From a virus: DNA of 21,857 nucleotides. The notes beneath the pieces were generated by a model that was not told where the DNA came from, did not search any database, and saw only the letters and a list, made by a program, of their open reading frames with translations. Positions 1 to 7,181 of the stretch are shown here, piece by piece. The position numbers and the translations under genes were made by a program. The stretch is taken from positions 1 through 21,857 of IMG/VR virus record IMGVR_UViG_3300047554_000161, one strand, 5' to 3'. Positions within the stretch are counted from its first letter, which is position 1. Each line of letters starts with the position of its first letter.

Positions 1-1127
1 CCATAGTCACCCTTGTTCTTTTTGAATAACATTAGTGGATAAACACTTATGTGGTCAACAGGATTATTTTTATCCATAATCCAATCATTGGTTTCTTCAA
101 AATACTCTATGGTGTCATAAGGTAATCCATAGATCAAACCAATGCCTATGTTTACTTTACCATTCCACTTTTCCTTTAACCAAGACAATCTATCTTTGAC
201 TTTGTTCGGCGCAAGACTTTTACCAATGGCAATACCACTTTGCTTATTAAGTGTTTCAACTCCAAAGAAAGTGCCAACTAATCCAGCTTCTCGTAGCAAG
301 TCAGCCTGATGTGGATACTTGTTCAACAAGTCTAGTCTAAGATAGCATGAAAAGTTAATCTTGAAAGGCAGAGATGTGAACAGTTTATGTATTGCTTCAA
401 TCTTGTCATTGTCGTCATTGAAGGTATCATCTGTTATGTAGTAGTTGGTACATCCAGTTGCTTCCCAAGTTTTTATCAAGTCATCTCTAACTTCTTCAAT
501 ATCTCTTAGGTAAGTACCTTTCTTTTTACCAATCAAAGAATACCCACAGAATTTACATTTGAAGATACACCCACGTGCCAACTCTAGCGGTAGAGCCTCT
601 CCGTCAAGAATAGAAAAGTCTTTTCTCCACCAATGAGTCTTGATGTTGTCCATCTTTGGCTCTGGGAATTGTTTGGAATCAAAAACCTTTGGTTGCTGTA
701 CGCCATCTGCCACACCCTTTGTATATTCAATGATAGCATCGTCTGCATATCCTAGGATGTATGTATCAATGCGAGCATCAGAAGCCCACAAGGATCTAAC
801 ACCACCGTAGATCAACTGCACATTAAACTGCTTGATGTATTGAAATAGTTTGTCTACATCTGCTGGTGTCATATGTGGGAATAGCGTTTGGTCTCCCCAG
901 AAAAAGGTAGAAGAAAAACCAACCCATAATGTATTGTCACTGATGTGAACACTCAATGCTTGTATAATTTCATCAACAGTAAAGTATTGAGTAAAGTCAA
1001 TAACTCTAGATGTATAACCAGCGTTTTCAAGAGCAGACGCTATTCTGTAAGAACCCAAGTTTCTTTGGATCTGAGAATAGGTTTCTGGAGACGTTGGTCC
1101 AGCAGCAATAATAATACAATCAATCAT
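1..1127 (-). CDS. Radical SAM enzyme with B12-binding-like N-terminal domain (partial, C-terminus beyond window)
   Basis: Reading from the ATG at 1127 gives 375 open codons up to the window edge, with no stop, so the C-terminus is missing. A CX3CX2C cluster (Cys187, Cys191, Cys194, within ARGCIFKCKFCGY) is the classic site for the radical SAM [4Fe-4S] cluster. Residues 1-110 (GSYRIASALENAGY, then alternating strands and helices) look like the cobalamin-binding-type domain of B12-radical SAM proteins, but no DxHxxG cobalamin motif is visible. A later stretch (GTFFGVETLN, about 290) fits the radical SAM barrel. Such enzymes cleave S-adenosylmethionine to start radical chemistry on an inert C-H or C-C bond. 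The start codon overlaps the upstream stop (TAATG), so it is the last visible gene of the modification operon. Family assignment is firm. A role in tailoring a modified DNA base is inferred from neighbours. Confidence 0.88.
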   Translation of the reverse strand, partial: MIDCIIIAAGPTSPETYSQIQRNLGSYRIASALENAGYTSRVIDFTQYFTVDEIIQALSVHISDNTLWVGFSSTFFWGDQTLFPHMTPADVDKLFQYIKQFNVQLIYGGVRSLWASDARIDTYILGYADDAIIEYTKGVADGVQQPKVFDSKQFPEPKMDNIKTHWWRKDFSILDGEALPLELARGCIFKCKFCGYSLIGKKKGTYLRDIEEVRDDLIKTWEATGCTNYYITDDTFNDDNDKIEAIHKLFTSLPFKINFSCYLRLDLLNKYPHQADLLREAGLVGTFFGVETLNKQSGIAIGKSLAPNKVKDRLSWLKEKWNGKVNIGIGLIYGLPYDTIEYFEETNDWIMDKNNPVDHISVYPLMLFKKNKGDY

Positions 1128-2146
1128 TAAAAGAATTCTTCTAAACCAACTTGAACAGGTTTCTCATCATCAAACAACCACTCTAGATTTTCCATCTTGC
1201 CACTACGCAAGAACAGTGGAAACTTTTCTTTGTCAATACCACGCTTGGAATCTAGACGTAAGTCAATAGTTTCGTTACGGGCTTGCCACATAACATTCCA
1301 ATCAATACCATGCCAACCGTCGCCTTCGCATTTGATAATCTCTTCAGCTTGGCGATCAAGATAGTATCCAAGATAACGACCATGATTTTCTCTAAAGATT
1401 TTCTTAAAAGAACACAGGCACGTTTCCATGGTAAAGAAATCAATTTGGTCTGTTAGCTCTGGGAATCTTCTTCGCGTTTCTTCCAGAATGTCTCTGGCTT
1501 GTACTTCAAGAGATCCATACTCGCTTCCAGTGAGTTTTCTATCATAATCGTCATCCTTGCCAAGGGCAAGTAGTAATCCATTACGATGAGAACGGGAACC
1601 ATCATAATCGTCCAACATGAGAGAAGTAGGAGTAACAAGCAAACCAGCAGTATGTTTAAGGTGCTGAAGATAAAACCAAGTGCTGTAACGCCCAAACTTA
1701 TGCAAGCTGTTTTTAAGTACTGACCACAACGCATCAAAGTTTTGCGTCTCATTATCTCCGTAGTACGATTCGAGTGTTTCACGTTGATCTTTCTTTCCAA
1801 TAAACTTTTGATACGATTCGAACATGGCAGGCAAGTGACCTTTGTTCCATTTTGTATCAGTTTGATATCTTAAACGCTTGTAGTTAGCAGTATTCCACTG
1901 CTCCATTCTATCAACAGTAGCCAACTCAAAGTCAGGAAACTCATTCATTAGAATCCAAGCTGTTGGTAGATAGTATGTGTTACCATATAACCAACACAAC
2001 CACAATCGTTGTTCATCGTTGTGTTCGTATCTCTTGTTCATGTAGTTGGTAGCCCAAACAGCTGGATCGCAGTCGTCATACTTTAACGACCATGCATACC
2101 AACGAATAAAGGCTTCACGTCGATTTTGTTTTAATCTATAATCCAT
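1127..2146 (-). CDS. Putative amino acid:DNA transferase / aGPT-pyrophosphorylase-like protein with clamp-binding-like tail
   Basis: This 339-residue protein appears all-helical, with no signal peptide or membrane segment. Conserved-looking blocks are WLYGNTYYLPTAW (52-64), FGRYSTWFYLQHLKHTAG (151-168), SRSHRNGLLLALGKDD (184-199) and HGRYLGYYLDRQAEEI (255-270). It resembles the helical superfamily of phage proteins called alpha-glutamyl/putrescinyl-thymine pyrophosphorylases, amino acid:DNA transferases and the helical domain of 5-hydroxymethyl-dU DNA kinase, which build hypermodified thymine. I recognise this from overall pattern only, so the family call is moderate and the exact reaction unknown. 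No P-loop kinase domain is present. The C-terminus GLEEFF matches the tail of the DNA polymerase in this window and may dock on the sliding clamp. Start and stop both overlap neighbours by one base (TAATG), between a GNAT-like gene and the radical SAM gene. Confidence 0.55.
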   Translation of the reverse strand: MDYRLKQNRREAFIRWYAWSLKYDDCDPAVWATNYMNKRYEHNDEQRLWLCWLYGNTYYLPTAWILMNEFPDFELATVDRMEQWNTANYKRLRYQTDTKWNKGHLPAMFESYQKFIGKKDQRETLESYYGDNETQNFDALWSVLKNSLHKFGRYSTWFYLQHLKHTAGLLVTPTSLMLDDYDGSRSHRNGLLLALGKDDDYDRKLTGSEYGSLEVQARDILEETRRRFPELTDQIDFFTMETCLCSFKKIFRENHGRYLGYYLDRQAEEIIKCEGDGWHGIDWNVMWQARNETIDLRLDSKRGIDKEKFPLFLRSGKMENLEWLFDDEKPVQVGLEEFF

Positions 2147-2787
2147 TATTTTAAAAAGTCTTCAAGAGATGGCTGATCCATCAGCGCGTCTCGTAGCCAT
2201 GCTTTACCAACTGTATCAATAGCAGCTTGAGTCTTTGCTTTCTTTTTGTCACCCCAAGTGTAAGACTCTAAACCTTCTCGACGGAATTGTTCACGAGCCT
2301 TTTGTGGCGGTAATGCTTGTAGTGGATTCACGATGGCGTTGTCTCTGTAAGCAATTTGCTCGGCACGTGTAGCGAATAGTGGTTGGTCGCTGCGGAGTGA
2401 ACCTGTTGGATCAACTGCCCAGAAGACCAAACCATTGCGTATGTGCCAGCTGACAGAGGTTGGTGTGCAAGAGATTTTAAGTCGTTGGACTTTTCGTTCT
2501 TCAACTGCATATTTGATCCAAGAGTCCCAGCACTTTGACGCATATCCTTTTCCTTCTTTACCTTCAACTGTAACGATTTCGTACAGATTTGCATAGCCAT
2601 CTCGATTGAATGTGGCAAAGATTAAAGAGACAACTTCACCGTTGTCTTCGAATGCCATTGGCAGATTCTTTTCATAATTATGAAAGCGAGTCCATAATGA
2701 ATGTGCAGCCGATAAGAACTTGGTGTTCTTACCAGCTGGACTTGAATCAATAATTTGTTGAACTTTAGTTGAGTTAATGAATATCAT
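2146..2787 (-). CDS. GNAT-like acyltransferase with clamp-binding-like tail
   Basis: This 213-residue protein has an N-terminal half like a GNAT fold. A strand at 51-60 (EVVSLIFATF) is followed by LYEIVTVEGKEGKGYASKCW (68-87), which fits the acetyl-CoA pyrophosphate-binding loop (x-x-G-x-G/A). Later come KISCTP and RNGLVFWAV (117-125), typical of GNAT strands 5-6. The C-terminal part (about 140-213) is basic and charged and of unknown function. The last residues, SLEDFLK, resemble the DNA polymerase tail. GNAT proteins move an acyl group from acyl-CoA to an amine. In thymine-hypermodifying phages, GNATs have been linked to base-modification clusters, so a modified base is a plausible substrate here, by inference. 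The gene overlaps the upstream amidotransferase by 14 bases and the downstream gene by one. The ATG at 2787 is the only good start. Confidence 0.65.
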   Translation of the reverse strand: MIFINSTKVQQIIDSSPAGKNTKFLSAAHSLWTRFHNYEKNLPMAFEDNGEVVSLIFATFNRDGYANLYEIVTVEGKEGKGYASKCWDSWIKYAVEERKVQRLKISCTPTSVSWHIRNGLVFWAVDPTGSLRSDQPLFATRAEQIAYRDNAIVNPLQALPPQKAREQFRREGLESYTWGDKKKAKTQAAIDTVGKAWLRDALMDQPSLEDFLK

Positions 2788-3484
2788 GTTGATAATCTAC
2801 AGCGCTTTTAATAGAGACTGCACGCAATTCCATTTTCAAGTCACCATCAAGTTTAATGTATGTATTCATTGGAACTTCCATAGTTGGAAGAAACAATCCA
2901 GCGCGTTGCGGAATATCAGCAGTAGAAGTAATTATACTACCATTAGTCATTGTAGTCAAATATAATGGTCGTTTGCCATTACGGTAAACAGTTACCTCTT
3001 TGGTAGATGCAATAAGTTGACAAACAGCCATGGACATATTACTGAACTCTTCTAGTGGACTTTTTGCGTGTAGCACCAATTCACTGTCGTTCTTTGTTTC
3101 AGTTTTATAACCGTACAACTCTTGCCACTTTTCTGGCAGTTCTTGGGTAATAACACCATTGTGAACAATAGCAACATTATCATTACCCAACGGTTGATTA
3201 TATTCCAAGTCGCTAGTTGAATAACGGCAGTGTCCAATCATATACAAGTTTCCATCTTCATTCAAGAATGATTTGAAGTTGTCGTTGTGCATATGTTTCT
3301 CAACGAATTGATCAGCTGGGATCGCTTCTTTGATTGTAACAAGGTTACCTTTATTCCAAGCAGGAATAAAAGAAATACCAGTGGCGTGCAAGCCACGAAT
3401 CTTTGATTCAACGAATACACGCTTTAAGGATTCAAAATCCTTCAGAGAAGGATTCTGTATAACTGCTCCAATAACTGCACACAT
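2774..3484 (-). CDS. Free-standing class II glutamine amidotransferase (Ntn hydrolase domain)
   Basis: At 236 residues this is just the glutaminase domain. Cys2, exposed after Met removal (MCAVIGAV), is the expected N-terminal nucleophile. RGLHATGISF (30-39) matches the RGxDSxGI motif, GHCRYST (84-90) matches GHxRxAT, HNG sits at 108-110 and NDSELV at 132-137. These are the family's catalytic and glutamine-binding blocks. Class II enzymes hydrolyse glutamine and pass ammonia to a partner synthase domain, as in GlmS, PurF and AsnB. No synthase domain is fused here, so the acceptor must be a separate protein or a small molecule. The stop overlaps the GNAT-like gene and the start overlaps the upstream oxygenase stop (TAATG). 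Supplying nitrogen for an amino or amide group on a modified base is my inference. Another possibility is a free glutaminase. Confidence 0.85.
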   Translation of the reverse strand: MCAVIGAVIQNPSLKDFESLKRVFVESKIRGLHATGISFIPAWNKGNLVTIKEAIPADQFVEKHMHNDNFKSFLNEDGNLYMIGHCRYSTSDLEYNQPLGNDNVAIVHNGVITQELPEKWQELYGYKTETKNDSELVLHAKSPLEEFSNMSMAVCQLIASTKEVTVYRNGKRPLYLTTMTNGSIITSTADIPQRAGLFLPTMEVPMNTYIKLDGDLKMELRAVSIKSAVDYQHDIH

Positions 3485-4086
3485 TATTTTAACTCAACTT
3501 TCATCATAGCTGGTAAGTTAGAGGCACCGAGAATACCACGGTAAAAAGAATTAAACCCTAAAGAAATTCTAGTTAAATCACTATTGTTCTGAGAAACGCC
3601 ATGTTTAATATGAGAAGGGAATAACAAAATGTTATTCTTCTGTACATTAATAATTTTAACTTGGGAATTATATTCGTGTGATTTAGAAATATCTGGAACT
3701 AACATATCATCTTCAGGTTTCATTAATACGAATGGCGCTGGGTTTTCTGTTAAATAAATAGCACCACTGATTATACTATTTCTATGTTTGTGTGTATGGT
3801 GGCTAGAACCTTTTGGGTTATAGTTGCTCCAAGACTGAGTCACATAAAGGTCAATATCATACCCTAATACATCTTTCACATAAACATTAAGATGTTTTGT
3901 TATTTGTTCTTTGAGGGAATTCAACTCAACAGCATCTAGTAAATAGGTTTCAAGTGACATATAATTATTATATACTAACTTCTCAGAAGCAGAAACTTGA
4001 TCGCGGATAAAGTTTGACTCACTCTCTGTTATATTTACATTAGAAATATAAACAGCAGTCGGAAACGCTTCTAACACTGAATGCAT
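3484..4086 (-). CDS. 2OG-Fe(II) oxygenase (HxH-type, similar to the TIGR02466 family)
   Basis: The 200-residue protein has the double-stranded beta-helix pattern of small phage 2-oxoglutarate/Fe(II) oxygenases. SSHHTHKHRNSIISGAIYL (94-112) gives the first two metal ligands (His97/His99 or His99/His101) and the SGxxYL strand. FPSHIKHGV (156-164) gives the distal His162, and R173 in LTRISL is the likely 2OG carboxylate ligand. Such proteins are common in marine T4-like phages, and their substrates are mostly unknown. It lies between the TET/JBP-like gene and the amidotransferase, with one-base TAATG overlaps on both sides. It is AT-rich compared with the TET/JBP-like gene: 20 and 19 G+C in the 60-base samples at 3901 and 3961, against 33 at 4201. 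That hints at separate acquisition. It lacks the clamp-like tail (ends MKVELK). Confidence 0.75.
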   Translation of the reverse strand: MHSVLEAFPTAVYISNVNITESESNFIRDQVSASEKLVYNNYMSLETYLLDAVELNSLKEQITKHLNVYVKDVLGYDIDLYVTQSWSNYNPKGSSHHTHKHRNSIISGAIYLTENPAPFVLMKPEDDMLVPDISKSHEYNSQVKIINVQKNNILLFPSHIKHGVSQNNSDLTRISLGFNSFYRGILGASNLPAMMKVELK

Positions 4087-5480
4087 TAGAAGAAACTTTC
4101 AAGTGAATTAGATTTATCTGACTCTGGGTGATACTTCAGCAACACTTCTGCGCCAAGTTTTTTCTCGCAGTAGTCATACCACTCTTGACTTTCCCACATA
4201 CCAGCAGAAACACCATTCCAAAGATGACGCTCAGAGCCGTCTTCGTTTCGGTGCCCTGCATGCTCTTTGTTCAAACGACGAGATTCAACAAACTCATAAC
4301 GGCAGTCTTCATACTCTTTTGAACCAAGTTCAAGCATCTTTTCACGGAAATAACAAACCAGTGAAATACGTTCGGCTTCTTCATCCAACAATTCAATTGG
4401 AGTGTTACCGTGCATAACTTCGTGGTTGTTGATCAACAGCAAATCGCCTGGACGTACATTGACAGCAACGCGATACTCTGGAGCAATTAGATAACCACCC
4501 TTGTAATTGCCGTTGTTAGAAAGAACCAACAAGTTAGAAAGACCACTGTTCAAGTCACCTGCATCAAAGTGTGCTGCAGTACGGAATGTTTTGTTAACAG
4601 TGATTGTAGTGAATGGAGTTTCTGGAACCAAGAATTGTGGATCAAGTTTCTTGGCAGCTTCCATTTGATTACTGTAACGCCATGGCATCAACTCTTTAAA
4701 ACCTTTGGCAAGAGTCTGTAGGAATGGGAATGCCATCTCAAACTTCTCACGATTCTTTTCAGTATAAGAAGTTGCACGACCATAAGGGATACGTGGGTAA
4801 CGATCAAACCAACCAGCAATACCAGAGAACACACCGTTGGCATAAGTTGTTTGACAAACATATTTCTGTACAACTCGCTTGGCTTCGGCGCGTTGTTCAT
4901 CCAAACTCAATTTACGAGTACGCTCAACCCAATCATCGAAAGTGAAATTGTCCTTTTTAACAGCCTGAATACTCCAAACATTGTTCTTATTAGAAGGCTG
5001 TTCTTTCTTGTTGGCGTGTTGACGCTTTAGTTCTTCGATCGGGTCTTCACCAAAGATGTTGGCTTTGGGATTAGAAAAGTAATCAATCACATCGTACTCA
5101 TACTCAGTGACCCACTCTCTGTTACCCAACTTGTCTTTTCGTGGACCAGCTGCGATGCCACGGTTTTGAGTCTCAACAGCTGCTTCGCGTAGACCAACAT
5201 ATGCAGCCAACTGTTCTTCTTTTGAGAAGAAGTTCTTACGGAACTTAAACGCAATACGCATTTCATCCGTACCTTTAGGGCAGCTGGCGCAGTCTTTGTC
5301 TGTATCGCAAGATGCTTGTTGAGCAATGTCGCAGTTTACTGGCATGTAAACGTCGGCGTCATAATCAACTAGAATATCATAATGTGATTCGTCTACAAAC
5401 TGACCCAGAAGATGAGAACAGTCGTGCTTTTTATCAGCCACGATAATTTTAACATTTCTACCTTCATCTATTTTACTCAT
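4086..5480 (-). CDS. TET/JBP-family DNA-base dioxygenase with N-terminal Cys cluster and clamp-binding-like tail
   Basis: The protein has 464 residues. The catalytic core lies at about 285-385. TVNKTFRTAAHFDAGD (294-309) supplies His304-x-Asp306. GLSNLLVL and GGYLIAPEYRVAVNVRPGD (328-346) follow. NNHEVMHGNTPI (351-362) carries the distal His (357, less likely 353), and ERISLVCYFRE (370-380) carries the 2OG-binding Arg371. This block order matches the TET/JBP branch of 2-oxoglutarate/Fe(II) dioxygenases, which oxidise the methyl group of thymine (JBP) or 5-methylcytosine (TET) in DNA. Nearby I see no cytosine methyltransferase, which makes thymine the likelier target, by inference. Cys50, 58, 64 and 67 form a possible metal site. 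The C-terminus NSLESFF resembles the polymerase tail. A strong AAGGAGAAG ribosome site precedes the ATG, 11 bases after the helicase stop. Confidence 0.82.
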   Translation of the reverse strand: MSKIDEGRNVKIIVADKKHDCSHLLGQFVDESHYDILVDYDADVYMPVNCDIAQQASCDTDKDCASCPKGTDEMRIAFKFRKNFFSKEEQLAAYVGLREAAVETQNRGIAAGPRKDKLGNREWVTEYEYDVIDYFSNPKANIFGEDPIEELKRQHANKKEQPSNKNNVWSIQAVKKDNFTFDDWVERTRKLSLDEQRAEAKRVVQKYVCQTTYANGVFSGIAGWFDRYPRIPYGRATSYTEKNREKFEMAFPFLQTLAKGFKELMPWRYSNQMEAAKKLDPQFLVPETPFTTITVNKTFRTAAHFDAGDLNSGLSNLLVLSNNGNYKGGYLIAPEYRVAVNVRPGDLLLINNHEVMHGNTPIELLDEEAERISLVCYFREKMLELGSKEYEDCRYEFVESRRLNKEHAGHRNEDGSERHLWNGVSAGMWESQEWYDYCEKKLGAEVLLKYHPESDKSNSLESFF

Positions 5481-5491
5481 TTATCTTCTCC

Positions 5492-6889
5492 TTAAAACTT
5501 GAAACTGTCGTAATTGTCTTCTCTATGTATTCGTTTACCAAAAGAACTTTTATCAAAAACAGGTCCATCATCCTTTTCCTGTCCAGAATCTGACAATCCT
5601 TGTTGTGCAGATTCTTCAACATCATATAACTTCATCTTGGAACGATCGATACCAACTACGAATCGTTTATAGAAGCTAGGGTCATTATAACGGTTCTTCA
5701 ATTGCTTGACGATAATCTGATTCAAGGCTTCTAACTCTTCGTTTGATACCAACGCAAACATAAAGTCGGCAGTGGCAGGTAGACCAAACGATTCAGATGT
5801 ATCTTCAAGACCTGGATCTGAATTGGAATAACCAGAACGAGTAGTTTGTGTAGCCGAAAGAATCGGAACATTATACTCAACAGCTAATCCACGTAGTTCT
5901 TCTGCAATGCTCTTGATATATGTATAAGAGTTCACAGAGCCACCTTGCTTCATACGCTGAGACGCACAAATGTTCAAGTAGTCAATCATAATAATATCAG
6001 GGGCGAAATCTCGTTTGAGTTTCAGTTCTTCCAACAGCGCTCTAAAGTGACCAGCATGAGCACTTGCAGTTGGATATTCTTTGATGATCAGTTTACCTTT
6101 GGTCTTGTTGGCAATCTTTTGAAGACGATTATCAAAGATGTCTTTATCAACAACCTTCAATTCATCCATTGTCAAGTTCAACAAGTTGGCATCGATACGT
6201 TCAGCGATACGTTCTTCAGCCATTTCCATGGTGATGTAAAGCACATTACGTCCTTGTGTCAAACAGCCAGCAGCCACGTGACACATGAACAATGATTTAC
6301 CAACACCAGTACCAGCCAGTGCAATGTTTAGAGTTTTCTTGGACAGACCACCTTTAGTGATCTTGTTGAACATCTCCAAGTCGAAAGCAATCTTTTCTTC
6401 AACGCGATGGTAGTAATCAAAACGTGCATCGTGATCTCCCAAGTAATCGTGACCAACGTGACTATCAAAACAAACAGACAACGCTTCTGAAAGAATACTT
6501 GGGATAGCGTCTTGTGTATGTTGCTTGTCTCTGCCGTCAATAATCTTGATTGAATCTACAATCGCATTATAGACAGCTTTGTCTTTACAAAACTTTTCTG
6601 TGTTAGTGACTAACCAATCACTGTTGATTGGAGCTTGTGCTAATCCATCAATGACTTCGTTAATCTCAACCAATTCTTTATCGATAAGATCAGTACGGTT
6701 ACTGACCTCAATGGACAAGATTTCTTTGGTTGCTGGTTTATTATACTTGTTAAAGAATTCGATAATCTCTGAAATGATCACCGACTCTTTTCTGTCGGCA
6801 AAGTAACTCTTCTTAAGGAATGGAATTACTTTGCGACAGTACTGTTCATCATAAATTAAATTTGCTAGAATCGTCTGTTCAATTCTCAT
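5492..6889 (-). CDS. 41: Replicative DNA helicase, DnaB/gp41-type
   Basis: The 465-residue product has the two-domain layout of DnaB-type hexameric helicases: a helical N-terminal domain (about 1-140) and a RecA-like ATPase. The Walker A motif AGTGVGKS is at 192-199 (Lys198), and the Walker B region is DIIMIDYLNI near 300, followed by SATQTTRSG. Length and context fit T4 gp41, which unwinds DNA at the fork and works with a primase. I chose the ATG at 6889 over a GTG nine bases upstream; it overlaps the end of the preceding gene by 11 bases. The neighbours are UvsX upstream and the putative modification cassette downstream. The tail NYDSFKF is only loosely like the clamp-binding peptides elsewhere in the window, and I do not claim it as one. 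Confidence 0.95.
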   Translation of the reverse strand: MRIEQTILANLIYDEQYCRKVIPFLKKSYFADRKESVIISEIIEFFNKYNKPATKEILSIEVSNRTDLIDKELVEINEVIDGLAQAPINSDWLVTNTEKFCKDKAVYNAIVDSIKIIDGRDKQHTQDAIPSILSEALSVCFDSHVGHDYLGDHDARFDYYHRVEEKIAFDLEMFNKITKGGLSKKTLNIALAGTGVGKSLFMCHVAAGCLTQGRNVLYITMEMAEERIAERIDANLLNLTMDELKVVDKDIFDNRLQKIANKTKGKLIIKEYPTASAHAGHFRALLEELKLKRDFAPDIIMIDYLNICASQRMKQGGSVNSYTYIKSIAEELRGLAVEYNVPILSATQTTRSGYSNSDPGLEDTSESFGLPATADFMFALVSNEELEALNQIIVKQLKNRYNDPSFYKRFVVGIDRSKMKLYDVEESAQQGLSDSGQEKDDGPVFDKSSFGKRIHREDNYDSFKF

Positions 6890-7181
6890 CAATACCACCA
6901 GTATATGAAATACTATTATTCTGCAATTCTTCGAGAATAATAAATTTCAGTAGTTCACCGATGTACATTTCAAATTCTTCGGTCTTATAAGTGACGCCAG
7001 CATCTTCATGTACATCATACTCAAAGTTCATCTTGCAAGTGTCATCAACACCATCGTTGATTTCCTCAAATGAAACTTTCCCATAAGAGAAAATTATACC
7101 TGAGAATGGACCAGAGGTCAACTTAACTGCCTCTACTCCACTCTTGCGAGACTCTACAACAATGTAAGGTTTGTCACTCAT
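6879..7181 (-). CDS. Conserved phage protein of unknown function between uvsX and helicase
   Basis: This 100-residue acidic protein has no motif that I recognise. It begins with strands (YIVVES, AVKLTSG, GIIFSYGKVSFEEI) and ends with a helix (MYIGELLKFIILEELQ, about 72-87), suggesting a small alpha/beta fold. It overlaps the uvsX stop by eight bases and the helicase start by eleven, so the three are probably translationally coupled. T4-like phages of marine bacteria often carry a small gene at this place, so it may help recombination or helicase loading, but nothing in the sequence proves this. Confidence 0.75.
   Translation of the reverse strand: MSDKPYIVVESRKSGVEAVKLTSGPFSGIIFSYGKVSFEEINDGVDDTCKMNFEYDVHEDAGVTYKTEEFEMYIGELLKFIILEELQNNSISYTGGIDEN

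Noticed and set aside
5492-5512. Helicase tail as a fifth clamp-binding peptide
   Set aside because: NYDSFKF lacks the Leu-Glu part of the motif and is only loosely similar.
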